From Molossus alvarezi (Eukaryota > Chordata > Mammalia > Chiroptera > Molossidae): 64,000 nucleotides of DNA. How positions within the stretch are numbered: the first letter of the stretch is position 1; each line of letters opens with the position of its first letter. Of this stretch, positions 37,238-50,957 are shown piece after piece. Both the position numbers and the translations under genes were made by a program. The notes below the pieces were generated by a model. That model did no database searches and had not been told where the DNA came from. It saw only the letters and a list, made by a program, of their open reading frames with translations. The DNA is taken from the NCBI GenBank assembly GCA_037176705.1, contig JBAWUJ010000102.1, forward strand, positions 124,001 through 188,000, written 5' to 3'.

Positions 37238-39197
37238 CCACTAAACACTCAATTGGACACTGCAACCGTATTAAGGTATCCATTCTGCTCTTGAACTGAA
37301 CGTTATTATATTGTTCTGCACAGAAAGAACACCAGTCATGAACACTTTTGACTATGCCAGGGTATTCCCATAGGTGCTTCGGGGAAATAGTCTTGAAACA
37401 AGTGAATCCATGTCCATTGTTCAAAGACTGACACTCCCTCTTTTAAATTGATCACCTTTTGGTTCTAATGGCTGGAATAAAGGGATTGAGTACTTGTCAG
37501 TTATCAAGAAATAGGCTGAATTCGTCACAGGGAATTGGAAAGATAGGTTCAGGAGATTCCATTCATGAACAAGGTACAATTCCAGCATTTCACAATGATG
37601 GAAAGCGTTTACTTTGAATTCTCAGGAGAAAACAGGTATCTACTCCTTATGTTTTTTGAGGAAATCGGTACAAACCGTGAAATGTATGATGGATCCAAGA
37701 ATGACACTGATTCATTCGGTAACAACTTTAAAGAATGTGTGTAGAACTGAATAGGGTGTAGATTTGCATGACCTGAACATTGCCCTAACCAATGTGTTTG
37801 ATTTCTGCAGCCCAGCCTTTGTTGGATATCAAGATGACTCATAGACACTTCCAGGCAAACAACACATATGCAGGGCTAAAAGGTAGTATGTTGAAAGGCT
37901 GCCTCATCAACTAGTACAGGTTGACTTTCCTGGTCACATAGGAAAGAAGGCAGACCCCTGCATTTACTTACAACACTGTTTAACACTCCAATGTAAAGTA
38001 TGCCCTGCACACCGGGCATAGTTAGTGTGTAAGTCATTGAAATGGATACCCAGGTCCACTGCACAAGTGCATTTTCTCTAGAACACTCCTCTTGTTCTCC
38101 TTCACAGAGATGTTCAATGTGAAAAACCCTTGGTGTTGTCAGTGTCTTCCAATTCATGGATTTACTCCTTGCATGGAGACAACCAATGTTTCAACTACAT
38201 CACTTTAGATGTGTTCACTTTCACTGCGTCAAGAATGCACATGTGTGACACCAGTAGTTATCAGTCTTTCCATTGATTCAGTCTTGGCCATACGTTGGTT
38301 TACTGTTCTGAGTAAGAATCATGTAAAACCAACTGCTACAGCAGAAACCAAACGTTTTCCAAGTATCGCCTTCAAAAACGGGTTTCGATACGATCCAATC
38401 TTTGAAACCATGAACAACACAGAACACAAAAAGGGATAACTTTTGATTCTACACATAAGTGGGCTCTGTCCTAGTTGTTCTTCCATGATATGACTGGATC
38501 TCCCTATAAAACGAGGAGAATGAACCTTAAAGTGTTCATGTTACTCAAGATCTGTGCACTAACTTAACCCAAATGGAAATATTCATTCATTCCCACAGTT
38601 GTTTGACTAGAACATGTTTGTTCACAGTTTCCCTGCAAAGGTACTTAACTTCCCAGGGAAAAACATGCCACTGAGTGAATGTGGCCCCTGGCTCTCACAG
38701 AGTTTTGCCCACAATTCAGGATATCCAAGACTGCACCAGCAAGTCTTGTGTCTCTTTGTCTGGAACAAGAGAAAAAAACTTACACTGCGAAGTTTAAGTG
38801 TGATTACCCCTTTACAAAAGGACATTTCTTAAACACTTAACCAAAACAATATATGCTTTGAGGGTCCTCACGCTCTAGGCTTCATGGAAGTGACTTTTGT
38901 GCCACTGAAGTGAAGAGTTCTAACACAGTTCATTTGGAATAGGTATGGTTGTATACACTCTCCTACAAACAAAGTAGAGTGAAAAGTATGTCTAAGGACC
39001 TATCAAAAGTCAGGTTGCCACATTTCCTTACATCAATACTTTCCACAACTGTACTAAGAACACGTAATCTGAACAACAGTACATCAGTGGTGGTTCCATT
39101 TCGTGTGAAGCGGGTATAGCCCTAGAATCTTTTTCTCAATATTTGGACATTATTTGAAGAAGGTTGTCTATTGGAACACAGTTCTTTGAACAGAGAG
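37238..39197 (+). repeat. Satellite unit 20
   Basis: Complete copy. Private C at 37956 (unit 719), and A at 38009 (unit 772). CENP-B box at 39099-39115. Confidence 0.97.
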
Positions 39198-41157
39198 CCA
39201 CTAAACACTCAATTGGACACTGCAACCGTATTAAGGTATCCATTCTGCTCTTGAACTGAACGTTATTATATTGTTCTGCACAGAAAGAACACCAGTCATG
39301 AACACTTTTGACTATGCCAGGGTATTCCCATAGGTGCTTCGGGGAAATAGTCTTGAAACAAGTGAATCCATGTCCATTGTTCAAAGACTGACACTCCCTC
39401 TTTTAAATTGATCACCTTTTGGTTCTAATGGCTGGAATAAAGGGATTGAGTACTTGTCAGTTATCAAGAAATAGGCTGAATTCGTCACAGGGAATTGGAA
39501 AGATAGGTTCAGGAGATTCCATTCATGAACAAGGTACAATTCCAGCATTTCACAATGATGGAAAGCGTTTACTTTGAATTCTCAGGAGAAAACAGGTATC
39601 TACTCCTTATGTTTTTTGAGGAAATCGGTACAAACCGTGAAATGTATGATGGATCCAAGAATGACACTGATTCATTCGGTAACAACTTTAAAGAATGTGT
39701 GTAGAACTGAATAGGGTGTAGATTTGCATGACCTGAACATTGCCCTAACCAATGTGTTTGATTTCTGCAGCCCAGCCTTTGTTGGATATCAAGATGACTC
39801 ATAGACACTTCCAGGCAAACAACACATATGCAGGGCTAAAAGGTAGTATGTTGAAAGGCTGCCTCATCAACTAGTACAGGTTGACTTTCCTGGTCACATA
39901 GGAAAGAAGGCAGACACCTGCATTTACTTACAACACTGTTTAACACTCCAATGTAAAGTATGCCCTGCACACCGGGCATAGTTAGTGTGTAAGTCATTGA
40001 AATGGATACCCAGGTCCACTGCACAAGTGCATTTTCTCTAGAACACTCCTCTTGTTCTCCTTCACAGAGATGTTCAATGTGAAAAACCCTTGGTGTTGTC
40101 AGTGTCTTCCAATTCATGGATTTACTCCTTGCATGGAGACAACCAATGTTTCAACTACATCACTTTAGATGTGTTCACTTTCACTGCGTCAAGAATGCAC
40201 ATGTGTGACACCAGTAGTTATCAGTCTTTCCATTGATTCAGTCTTGGCCATACGTTGGTTTACTGTTCTGAGTAAGAATCATGTAAAACCAACTGCTACA
40301 GCAGAAACCAAACGTTTTCCAAGTATCGCCTTCAAAAACGGGTTTCGATACGATCCAATCTTTGAAACCATGAACAACACAGAACACAAAAAGGGATAAC
40401 TTTTGATTCTACACATAAGTGGGCTCTGTCCTAGTTGTTCTTCCATGATATGACTGGATCTCCCTATAAAACGAGGAGAATGAACCTTAAAGTGTTCATG
40501 TTACTCAAGATCTGTGCACTAACTTAACCCAAATGGAAATATTCATTCATTCCCACAGTTGTTTGACTAGAACATGTTTGTTCACAGTTTCCCTGCAAAG
40601 GTACTTAACTTCCCAGGGAAAAACATGCCACTGAGTGAATGTGGCCCCTGGCTCTCACAGAGTTTTGCCCACAATTCAGGATATCCAAGACTGCACCAGC
40701 AAGTCTTGTGTCTCTTTGTCTGGAACAAGAGAAAAAAACTTACACTGCGAAGTTTAAGTGTGATTACCCCTTTACAAAAGGACATTTCTTAAACACTTAA
40801 CCAAAACAATATATGCTTTGAGGGTCCTCACGCTCTAGGCTTCATGGAAGTGACTTTTGTGCCACTGAAGTGAAGAGTTCTAACACAGTTCATTTGGAAT
40901 AGGTATGGTTGTATACACTCTCCTACAAACAAAGTAGAGTGAAAAGTATGTCTAAGGACCTATCAAAAGTCAGGTTGCCACATTTCCTTACATCAATACT
41001 TTCCACAACTGTACTAATAACACGTAATCTGAACAACAGTACATCAGTGGTGGTTCCATTTCGTGTGAAGCGGGTATAGCCCTAGAATCTTTTTCTCAAT
41101 ATTTGGACATTATTTGAAGAAGGTTGTCTATTGGAACACAGTTCTTTGAACAGAGAG
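39198..41157 (+). repeat. Satellite unit 21
   Basis: Complete copy. A at 39969 (unit 772), as in neighbouring unit 20, and a private T at 41018 (unit 1821). CENP-B box at 41059-41075. Confidence 0.97.
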
Positions 41158-43117
41158 CCACTAAACACTCAATTGGACACTGCAACCGTATTAAGGTATC
41201 CATTCTGCTCTTGAACTGAACGTTATTATATTGTTCTGCACAGAAAGAACACCAGTCATGAACACTTTTGACTATGCCAGGGTATTCCCATAGGTGCTTC
41301 GGGGAAATAGTCTTGAAACAAGTGAATCCATGTCCATTGTTCAAAGACTGACACTCCCTCTTTTAAATTGATCACCTTTTGGTTCTAATGGCTGGAATAA
41401 AGGGATTGAGTACTTGTCAGTTATCAAGAAATAGGCTGAATTCGTCACAGGGAATTGGAAAGATAGGTTCAGGAGATTCCATTCATGAACAAGGTACAAT
41501 TCCAGCATTTCACAATGATGGAAAGCGTTTACTTTGAATTCTCAGGAGAAAACAGGTATCTACTCCTTATGTTTTTTGAGGAAATCGGTACAAACCGTGA
41601 AATGTATGATGGATCCAAGAATGACACTGATTCATTCGGTAACAACTTTAAAGAATGTGTGTAGAACTGAATAGGGTGTAGATTTGCATGACCTGAACAT
41701 TGCCCTAACCAATGTGTTTGATTTCTGCAGCCCAGCCTTTGTTGGATATCAAGATGACTCATAGACACTTCCAGGCAAACAACACATATGCAGGGCTAAA
41801 AGGTAGTATGTTGAAAGGCTGCCTCATCAACTAGTACAGGTTGACTTTCCTGGTCACATAGGAAAGAAGGCAGACACCTGCATTTACTTACAACACTGTT
41901 TAACACTCCAATGTAAAGTATGCCCTGCGCACCGGGCATAGTTAGTGTGTAAGTCATTGAAATGGATACCCAGGTCCACTGCACAAGTGCATTTTCTCTA
42001 GAACACTCCTCTTGTTCTCCTTCACAGAGATGTTCAATGTGAAAAACCCTTGGTGTTGTCAGTGTCTTCCAATTCATGGATTTACTCCTTGCATGGAGAC
42101 AACCAATGTTTCAACTACATCACTTTAGATGTGTTCACTTTCACTGCGTCAAGAATGCACATGTGTGACACCAGTAGTTATCAGTCTTTCCATTGATTCA
42201 GTCTTGGCCATACGTTGGTTTACTGTTCTGAGTAAGAATCATGTAAAACCAACTGCTACAGCAGAAACCAAACGTTTTCCAAGTATCGCCTTCAAAAACG
42301 GGTTTCGATACGATCCAATCTTTGAAACCATGAACAACACAGAACACAAAAAGGGATAACTTTTGATTCTACACATAAGTGGGCTCTGTCCTAGTTGTTC
42401 TTCCATGATATGACTGGATCTCCCTATAAAACGAGGAGAATGAACCTTAAAGTGTTCATGTTACTCAAGATCTGTGCACTAACTTAACCCAAATGGAAAT
42501 ATTCATTCATTCCCACAGTTGTTTGACTAGAACATGTTTGTTCACAGTTTCCCTGCAAAGGTACTTAACTTCCCAGGGAAAAACATGCCACTGAGTGAAT
42601 GTGGCCCCTGGCTCTCACAGAGTTTTGCCCACAATTCAGGATATCCAAGACTGCACCAGCAAGTCTTGTGTCTCTTTGTCTGGAACAAGAGAAAAAAACT
42701 TACACTGCGAAGTTTAAGTGTGATTACCCCTTTACAAAAGGACATTTCTTAAACACTTAACCAAAACAATATATGCTTTGAGGGTCCTCACGCTCTAGGC
42801 TTCATGGAAGTGACTTTTGTGCCACTGAAGTGAAGAGTTCTAACACAGTTCATTTGGAATAGGTATGGTTGTATACACTCTCCTACAAACAAAGTAGAGT
42901 GAAAAGTATGTCTAAGGACCTATCAAAAGTCAGGTTGCCACATTTCCTTACATCAATACTTTCCACAACTGTACTAAGAACACGTAATCTGAACAACAGT
43001 ACATCAGTGGTGGTTCCATTTCGTGTGAAGCGGGTATAGCCCTAGAATCTTTTTCTCAATATTTGGACATTATTTGAAGAAGGTTGTCTATTGGAACACA
43101 GTTCTTTGAACAGAGAG
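41158..43117 (+). repeat. Satellite unit 22
   Basis: Returns to the commonest form with G at 41929 (unit 772); no other change found. CENP-B box at 43019-43035. Confidence 0.97.
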
Positions 43118-45077
43118 CCACTAAACACTCAATTGGACACTGCAACCGTATTAAGGTATCCATTCTGCTCTTGAACTGAACGTTATTATATTGTTCTGCA
43201 CAGAAAGAACACCAGTCATGAACACTTTTGACTATGCCAGGGTATTCCCATAGGTGCTTCGGGGAAATAGTCTTGAAACAAGTGAATCCATGTCCATTGT
43301 TCAAAGACTGACACTCCCTCTTTTAAATTGATCACCTTTTGGTTCTAATGGCTGGAATAAAGGGATTGAGTACTTGTCAGTTATCAAGAAATAGGCTGAA
43401 TTCGTCACAGGGAATTGGAAAGATAGGTTCAGGAGATTCCATTCATGAACAAGGTACAATTCCAGCATTTCACAATGATGGAAAGCGTTTACTTTGAATT
43501 CTCAGGAGAAAACAGGTATCTACTCCTTATGTTTTTTGAGGAAATCGGTACAAACCGTGAAATGTATGATGGATCCAAGAATGACACTGATTCATTCGGT
43601 AACAACTTTAAAGAATGTGTGTAGAACTGAATAGGGTGTAGATTTGCATGACCTGAACATTGCCCTAACCAATGTGTTTGATTTCTGCAGCCCAGCCTTT
43701 GTTGGATATCAAGATGACTCATAGACACTTCCAGGCAAACAACACATATGCAGGGCTAAAAGGTAGTATGTTGAAAGGCTGCCTCATCAACTAGTACAGG
43801 TTGACTTTCCTGGTCACATAGGAAAGAAGGCAGACACCTGCATTTACTTACAACACTGTTTAACACTCCAATGTAAAGTATGCCCTGCGCACCGGGCATA
43901 GTTAGTGTGTAAGTCATTGAAATGGATACCCAGGTCCACTGCACAAGTGCATTTTCTCTAGAACACTCCTCTTGTTCTCCTTCACAGAGATGTTCAATGT
44001 GAAAAACCCTTGGTGTTGTCAGTGTCTTCCAATTCATGGATTTACTCCTTGCATGGAGACAACCAATGTTTCAACTACATCACTTTAGATGTGTTCACTT
44101 TCACTGCGTCAAGAATGCACATGTGTGACACCAGTAGTTATCAGTCTTTCCATTGATTCAGTCTTGGCCATACGTTGGTTTACTGTTCTGAGTAAGAATC
44201 ATGTAAAACCAACTGCTACAGCAGAAACCAAACGTTTTCCAAGTATCGCCTTCAAAAACGGGTTTCGATACGATCCAATCTTTGAAACCATGAACAACAC
44301 AGAACACAAAAAGGGATAACTTTTGATTCTACACATAAGTGGGCTCTGTCCTAGTTGTTCTTCCATGATATGACTGGATCTCCCTATAAAACGAGGAGAA
44401 TGAACCTTAAAGTGTTCATGTTACTCAAGATCTGTGCACTAACTTAACCCAAATGGAAATATTCATTCATTCCCACAGTTGTTTGACTAGAACATGTTTG
44501 TTCACAGTTTCCCTGCAAAGGTACTTAACTTCCCAGGGAAAAACATGCCACTGAGTGAATGTGGCCCCTGGCTCTCACAGAGTTTTGCCCACAATTCAGG
44601 ATATCCAAGACTGCACCAGCAAGTCTTGTGTCTCTTTGTCTGGAACAAGAGAAAAAAACTTACACTGCGAAGTTTAAGTGTGATTACCCCTTTACAAAAG
44701 GACATTTCTTAAACACTTAACCAAAACAATATATGCTTTGAGGGTCCTCACGCTCTAGGCTTCATGGAAGTGACTTTTGTGCCACTGAAGTGAAGAGTTC
44801 TAACACAGTTCATTTGGAATAGGTATGGTTGTATACACTCTCCTACAAACAAAGTAGAGTGAAAAGTATGTCTAAGGACCTATCAAAAGTCAGGTTGCCA
44901 CATTTCCTTACATCAATACTTTCCACAACTGTACTAAGAACACGTAATCTGAACAACAGTACATCAGTGGTGGTTCCATTTCGTGTGAAGCGGGTATAGC
45001 CCTAGAATCTTTTTCTCAATATTTGGACATTATTTGAAGAAGGTTGTCTATTGGAACACAGTTCTTTGAACAGAGAG
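43118..45077 (+). repeat. Satellite unit 23
   Basis: Commonest form, G at 43889 (unit 772); no other change found. CENP-B box at 44979-44995. Confidence 0.97.
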
Positions 45078-47037
45078 CCACTAAACACTCAATTGGACAC
45101 TGCAACCGTATTAAGGTATCCATTCTGCTCTTGAACTGAACGTTATTATATTGTTCTGCACAGAAAGAACACCAGTCATGAACACTTTTGACTATGCCAG
45201 GGTATTCCCATAGGTGCTTCGGGGAAATAGTCTTGAAACAAGTGAATCCATGTCCATTGTTCAAAGACTGACACTCCCTCTTTTAAATTGATCACCTTTT
45301 GGTTCTAATGGCTGGAATAAAGGGATTGAGTACTTGTCAGTTATCAAGAAATAGGCTGAATTCGTCACAGGGAATTGGAAAGATAGGTTCAGGAGATTCC
45401 ATTCATGAACAAGGTACAATTCCAGCATTTCACAATGATGGAAAGCGTTTACTTTGAATTCTCAGGAGAAAACAGGTATCTACTCCTTATGTTTTTTGAG
45501 GAAATCGGTACAAACCGTGAAATGTATGATGGATCCAAGAATGACACTGATTCATTCGGTAACAACTTTAAAGAATGTGTGTAGAACTGAATAGGGTGTA
45601 GATTTGCATGACCTGAACATTGCCCTAACCAATGTGTTTGATTTCTGCAGCCCAGCCTTTGTTGGATATCAAGATGACTCATAGACACTTCCAGGCAAAC
45701 AACACATATGCAGGGCTAAAAGGTAGTATGTTGAAAGGCTGCCTCATCAACTAGTACAGGTTGACTTTCCTGGTCACATAGGAAAGAAGGCAGACACCTG
45801 CATTTACTTACAACACTGTTTAACACTCCAATGTAAAGTATGCCCTGCGCACCGGGCATAGTTAGTGTGTAAGTCATTGAAATGGATACCCAGGTCCACT
45901 GCACAAGTGCATTTTCTCTAGAACACTCCTCTTGTTCTCCTTCACAGAGATGTTCAATGTGAAAAACCCTTGGTGTTGTCAGTGTCTTCCAATTCATGGA
46001 TTTACTCCTTGCATGGAGACAACCAATGTTTCAACTACATCACTTTAGATGTGTTCACTTTCACTGCGTCAAGAATGCACATGTGTGACACCAGTAGTTA
46101 TCAGTCTTTCCATTGATTCAGTCTTGGCCATACGTTGGTTCACTGTTCTGAGTAAGAATCATGTAAAACCAACTGCTACAGCAGAAACCAAACGTTTTCC
46201 AAGTATCGCCTTCAAAAACGGGTTTCGATACGATCCAATCTTTGAAACCATGAACAACACAGAACACAAAAAGGGATAACTTTTGATTCTACACATAAGT
46301 GGGCTCTGTCCTAGTTGTTCTTCCATGATATGACTGGATCTCCCTATAAAACGAGGAGAATGAACCTTAAAGTGTTCATGTTACTCAAGATCTGTGCACT
46401 AACTTAACCCAAATGGAAATATTCATTCATTCCCACAGTTGTTTGACTAGAACATGTTTGTTCACAGTTTCCCTGCAAAGGTACTTAACTTCCCAGGGAA
46501 AAACATGCCACTGAGTGAATGTGGCCCCTGGCTCTCACAGAGTTTTGCCCACAATTCAGGATATCCAAGACTGCACCAGCAAGTCTTGTGTCTCTTTGTC
46601 TGGAACAAGAGAAAAAAACTTACACTGCGAAGTTTAAGTGTGATTACCCCTTTACAAAAGGACATTTCTTAAACACTTAACCAAAACAATATATGCTTTG
46701 AGGGTCCTCACGCTCTAGGCTTCATGGAAGTGACTTTTGTGCCACTGAAGTGAAGAGTTCTAACACAGTTCATTTGGAATAGGTATGGTTGTATACACTC
46801 TCCTACAAACAAAGTAGAGTGAAAAGTATGTCTAAGGACCTATCAAAAGTCAGGTTGCCACATTTCCTTACATCAATACTTTCCACAAGTGTACTAAGAA
46901 CACGTAATCTGAACAACAGTACATCAGTGGTGGTTCCATTTCGTGTGAAGCGGGTATAGCCCTAGAATCTTTTTCTCAATATTTGGACATTATTTGAAGA
47001 AGGTTGTCTATTGGAACACAGTTCTTTGAACAGAGAG
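45078..47037 (+). repeat. Satellite unit 24
   Basis: Last copy with G at unit 772 (45849). It also has C at 46141 (unit 1064) and G at 46889 (unit 1812), alleles common further right, so it is transitional between the middle and right blocks. CENP-B box at 46939-46955. Confidence 0.97.
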
Positions 47038-48997
47038 CCACTAAACACTCAATTGGACACTGCAACCGTATTAAGGTATCCATTCTGCTCTTGAACTGAA
47101 CGTTATTATATTGTTCTGCACAGAAAGAACACCAGTCATGAACACTTTTGACTATGCCAGGGTATTCCCATAGGTGCTTCGGGGAAATAGTCTTGAAACA
47201 AGTGAATCCATGTCCATTGTTCAAAGACTGACACTCCCTCTTTTAAATTGATCACCTTTTGGTTCTAATGGCTGGAATAAAGGGATTGAGTACTTGTCAG
47301 TTATCAAGAAATAGGCTGAATTCGTCACAGGGAATTAGAAAGATAGGTTCAGGAGATTCCATTCATGAACAAGGTACAATTCCAGCATTTCACAATGATG
47401 GAAAGCGTTTACTTTGAATTCTCAGGAGAAAACAGGTATCTACTCCTTATGTTTTTTGAGGAAATCGGTACAAACCGTGAAATGTATGATGGATCCAAGA
47501 ATGACACTGATTCATTCGGTAACAACTTTAAAGAATGTGTGTAGAACTGAATAGGGTGTAGATTTGCATGACCTGAACATTGCCCTAACCAATGTGTTTG
47601 ATTTCTGCAGCCCAGCCTTTGTTGGATATCAAGATGACTCATAGACACTTCCAGGCAAACAACACATATGCAGGGCTAAAAGGTAGTATGTTGAAAGGCT
47701 GCCTCATCAACTAGTACAGGTTGACTTTCCTGGTCACATAGGAAAGAAGGCAGACACCTGCATTTACTTACAACACTGTTTAACACTCCAATGTAAAGTA
47801 TGCCCTGCACACCGGGCATAGTTAGTGTGTAAGTCATTGAAATGGATACCCAGGTCCACTGCACAAGTGCATTTTCTCTAGAACACTCCTCTTGTTCTCC
47901 TTCACAGAGATGTTCAATGTGAAAAACCCTTGGTGTTGTCAGTGTCTTCCAATTCATGGATTTACTCCTTGCATGGAGACAACCAATGTTTCAACTACAT
48001 CACTTTAGATGTGTTCACTTTCACTGCGTCAAGAATGCACATGTGTGACACCAGTAGTTATCAGTCTTTCCATTGATTCAGTCTTGGCCATACGTTGGTT
48101 CACTGTTCTGAGTAAGAATCATGTAAAACCAACTGCTACAGCAGAAACCAAACGTTTTCCAAGTATCGCCTTCAAAAACGGGTTTCAATACGATCCAATC
48201 TTTGAAACCATGAACAACACAGAACACAAAAAGGGATAACTTTTGATTCTACACATAAGTGGGCTCTGTCCTAGTTGTTCTTCCATGATATGACTGGATC
48301 TCCCTATAAAACGAGGAGAATGAACCTTAAAGTGTTCATGTTACTCAAGATCTGTGCACTAACTTAACCCAAATGGAAATATTCATTCATTCCCACAGTT
48401 GTTTGACTAGAACATGTTTGTTCACAGTTTCCCTGCAAAGGTACTTAACTTCCCAGGGAAAAACATGCCACTGAGTGAATGTGGCCCCTGGCTCTCACAG
48501 AGTTTTGCCCACAATTCAGGATATCCAAGACTGCACCAGCAAGTCTTGTGTCTCTTTGTCTGGAACAAGAGAAAAAAACTTACACTGCGAAGTTTAAGTG
48601 TGATTACCCCTTTACAAAAGGACATTTCTTAAACACTTAACCAAAACAATATATGCTTTGAGGGTCCTCACGCTCTAGGCTTCATGGAAGTGACTTTTGT
48701 GCCACTGAAGTGAAGAGTTCTAACACAGTTCATTTGGAATAGGTATGGTTGTATACACTCTCCTACAAACAAAGTAGAGTGAAAAGTATGTCTAAGGACC
48801 TATCAAAAGTCAGGTTGCCACATTTCCTTACATCAATACTTTCCACAACTGTACTAAGAACACGTAATCTGAACAACAGTACATCAGTGGTGGTTCCATT
48901 TCGTGTGAAGCGGGTATAGCCCTAGAATCTTTTTCTCAATATTTGGACATTATTTGAAGAAGGTTGTCTATTGGAACACAGTTCTTTGAACAGAGAG
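47038..48997 (+). repeat. Satellite unit 25
   Basis: Complete copy with A at 47337 (unit 300), an allele otherwise seen only in units 1 and 5. A at 47809 (unit 772), C at 48101 (unit 1064) and A at 48187 (unit 1150). It resembles units 1 and 5 without their private alleles at 693, 1025, 1887 and 1955. CENP-B box at 48899-48915. Confidence 0.97.
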
Positions 48998-50957
48998 CCA
49001 CTAAACACTCAATTGGACACTGCAACCGTATTAAGGTATCCATTCTGCTCTTGAACTGAACGTTATTATATTGTTCTGCACAGAAAGAACACCAGTCATG
49101 AACACTTTTGACTATGCCAGGGTATTCCCATAGGTGCTTCGGGGAAATAGTCTTGAAACAAGTGAATCCATGTCCATTGTTCAAAGACTGACACTCCCTC
49201 TTTTAAATTGATCACCTTTTGGTTCTAATGGCTGGAATAAAGGGATTGAGTACTTGTCAGTTATCAAGAAATAGGCTGAATTCGTCACAGGGAATTGGAA
49301 AGATAGGTTCAGGAGATTCCATTCATGAACAAGGTACAATTCCAGCATTTCACAATGATGGAAAGCGTTTACTTTGAATTCTCAGGAGAAAACAGGTATC
49401 TACTCCTTATGTTTTTTGAGGAAATCGGTACAAACCGTGAAATGTATGATGGATCCAAGAATGACACTGATTCATTCGGTAACAACTTTAAAGAATGTGT
49501 GTAGAACTGAATAGGGTGTAGATTTGCATGACCTGAACATTGCCCTAACCAATGTGTTTGATTTCTGCAGCCCAGCCTTTGTTGGATATCAAGATGACTC
49601 ATAGACACTTCCAGGCAAACAACACATATGCAGGGCTAAAAGGTAGTATGTTGAAAGGCTGCCTCATCAACTAGTACAGGTTGACTTTCCTGGTCACATA
49701 GGAAAGAAGGCAGACACCTGCATTTACTTACAACACTGTTTAACACTCCAATGTAAAGTATGCCCTGCACACCGGGCATAGTTAGTGTGTAAGTCATTGA
49801 AATGGATACCCAGGTCCACTGCACAAGTGCATTTTCTCTAGAACACTCCTCTTGTTCTCCTTCACAGAGATGTTCAATGTGAAAAACCCTTGGTGTTGTC
49901 AGTGTCTTCCAATTCATGGATTTACTCCTTGCATGGAGACAACCAATGTTTCAACTACATCACTTTAGATGTGTTCACTTTCACTGCGTCAAGAATGCAC
50001 ATGTGTGACACCAGTAGTTATCAGTCTTTCCATTGATTCAGTCTTGGCCATACGTTGGTTTACTGTTCTGAGTAAGAATCATGTAAAACCAACTGCTACA
50101 GCAGAAACCAAACGTTTTCCAAGTATCGCCTTCAAAAACGGGTTTCGATACGATCCAATCTTTGAAACCATGAACAACACAGAACACAAAAAGGGATAAC
50201 TTTTGATTCTACACATAAGTGGGCTCTGTCCTAGTTGTTCTTCCATGATATGACTGGATCTCCCTATAAAACGAGGAGAATGAACCTTAAAGTGTTCATG
50301 TTACTCAAGATCTGTGCACTAACTTAACCCAAATGGAAATATTCATTCATTCCCACAGTTGTTTGACTAGAACATGTTTGTTCACAGTTTCCCTGCAAAG
50401 GTACTTAACTTCCCAGGGAAAAACATGCCACTGAGTGAATGTGGCCCCTGGCTCTCACAGAGTTTTGCCCACAATTCAGGATATCCAAGACTGCACCAGC
50501 AAGTCTTGTGTCTCTTTGTCTGGAACAAGAGAAAAAAACTTACACTGCGAAGTTTAAGTGTGATTACCCCTTTACAAAAGGACATTTCTTAAACACTTAA
50601 CCAAAACAATATATGCTTTGAGGGTCCTCACGCTCTAGGCTTCATGGAAGTGACTTTTGTGCCACTGAAGTGAAGAGTTCTAACACAGTTCATTTGGAAT
50701 AGGTATGGTTGTATACACTCTCCTACAAACAAAGTAGAGTGAAAAGTATGTCTAAGGACCTATCAAAAGTCAGGTTGCCACATTTCCTTACATCAATACT
50801 TTCCACAACTGTACTAAGAACACGTAATCTGAACAACAGTACATCAGTGGTGGTTCCATTTCGTGTGAAGCGGGTATAGCCCTAGAATCTTTTTCTCAAT
50901 ATTTGGACATTATTTGAAGAAGGTTGTCTATTGGAACACAGTTCTTTGAACAGAGAG
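48998..50957 (+). repeat. Satellite unit 26
   Basis: Complete copy; the only change found is A at 49769 (unit 772). CENP-B box at 50859-50875. Confidence 0.97.
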
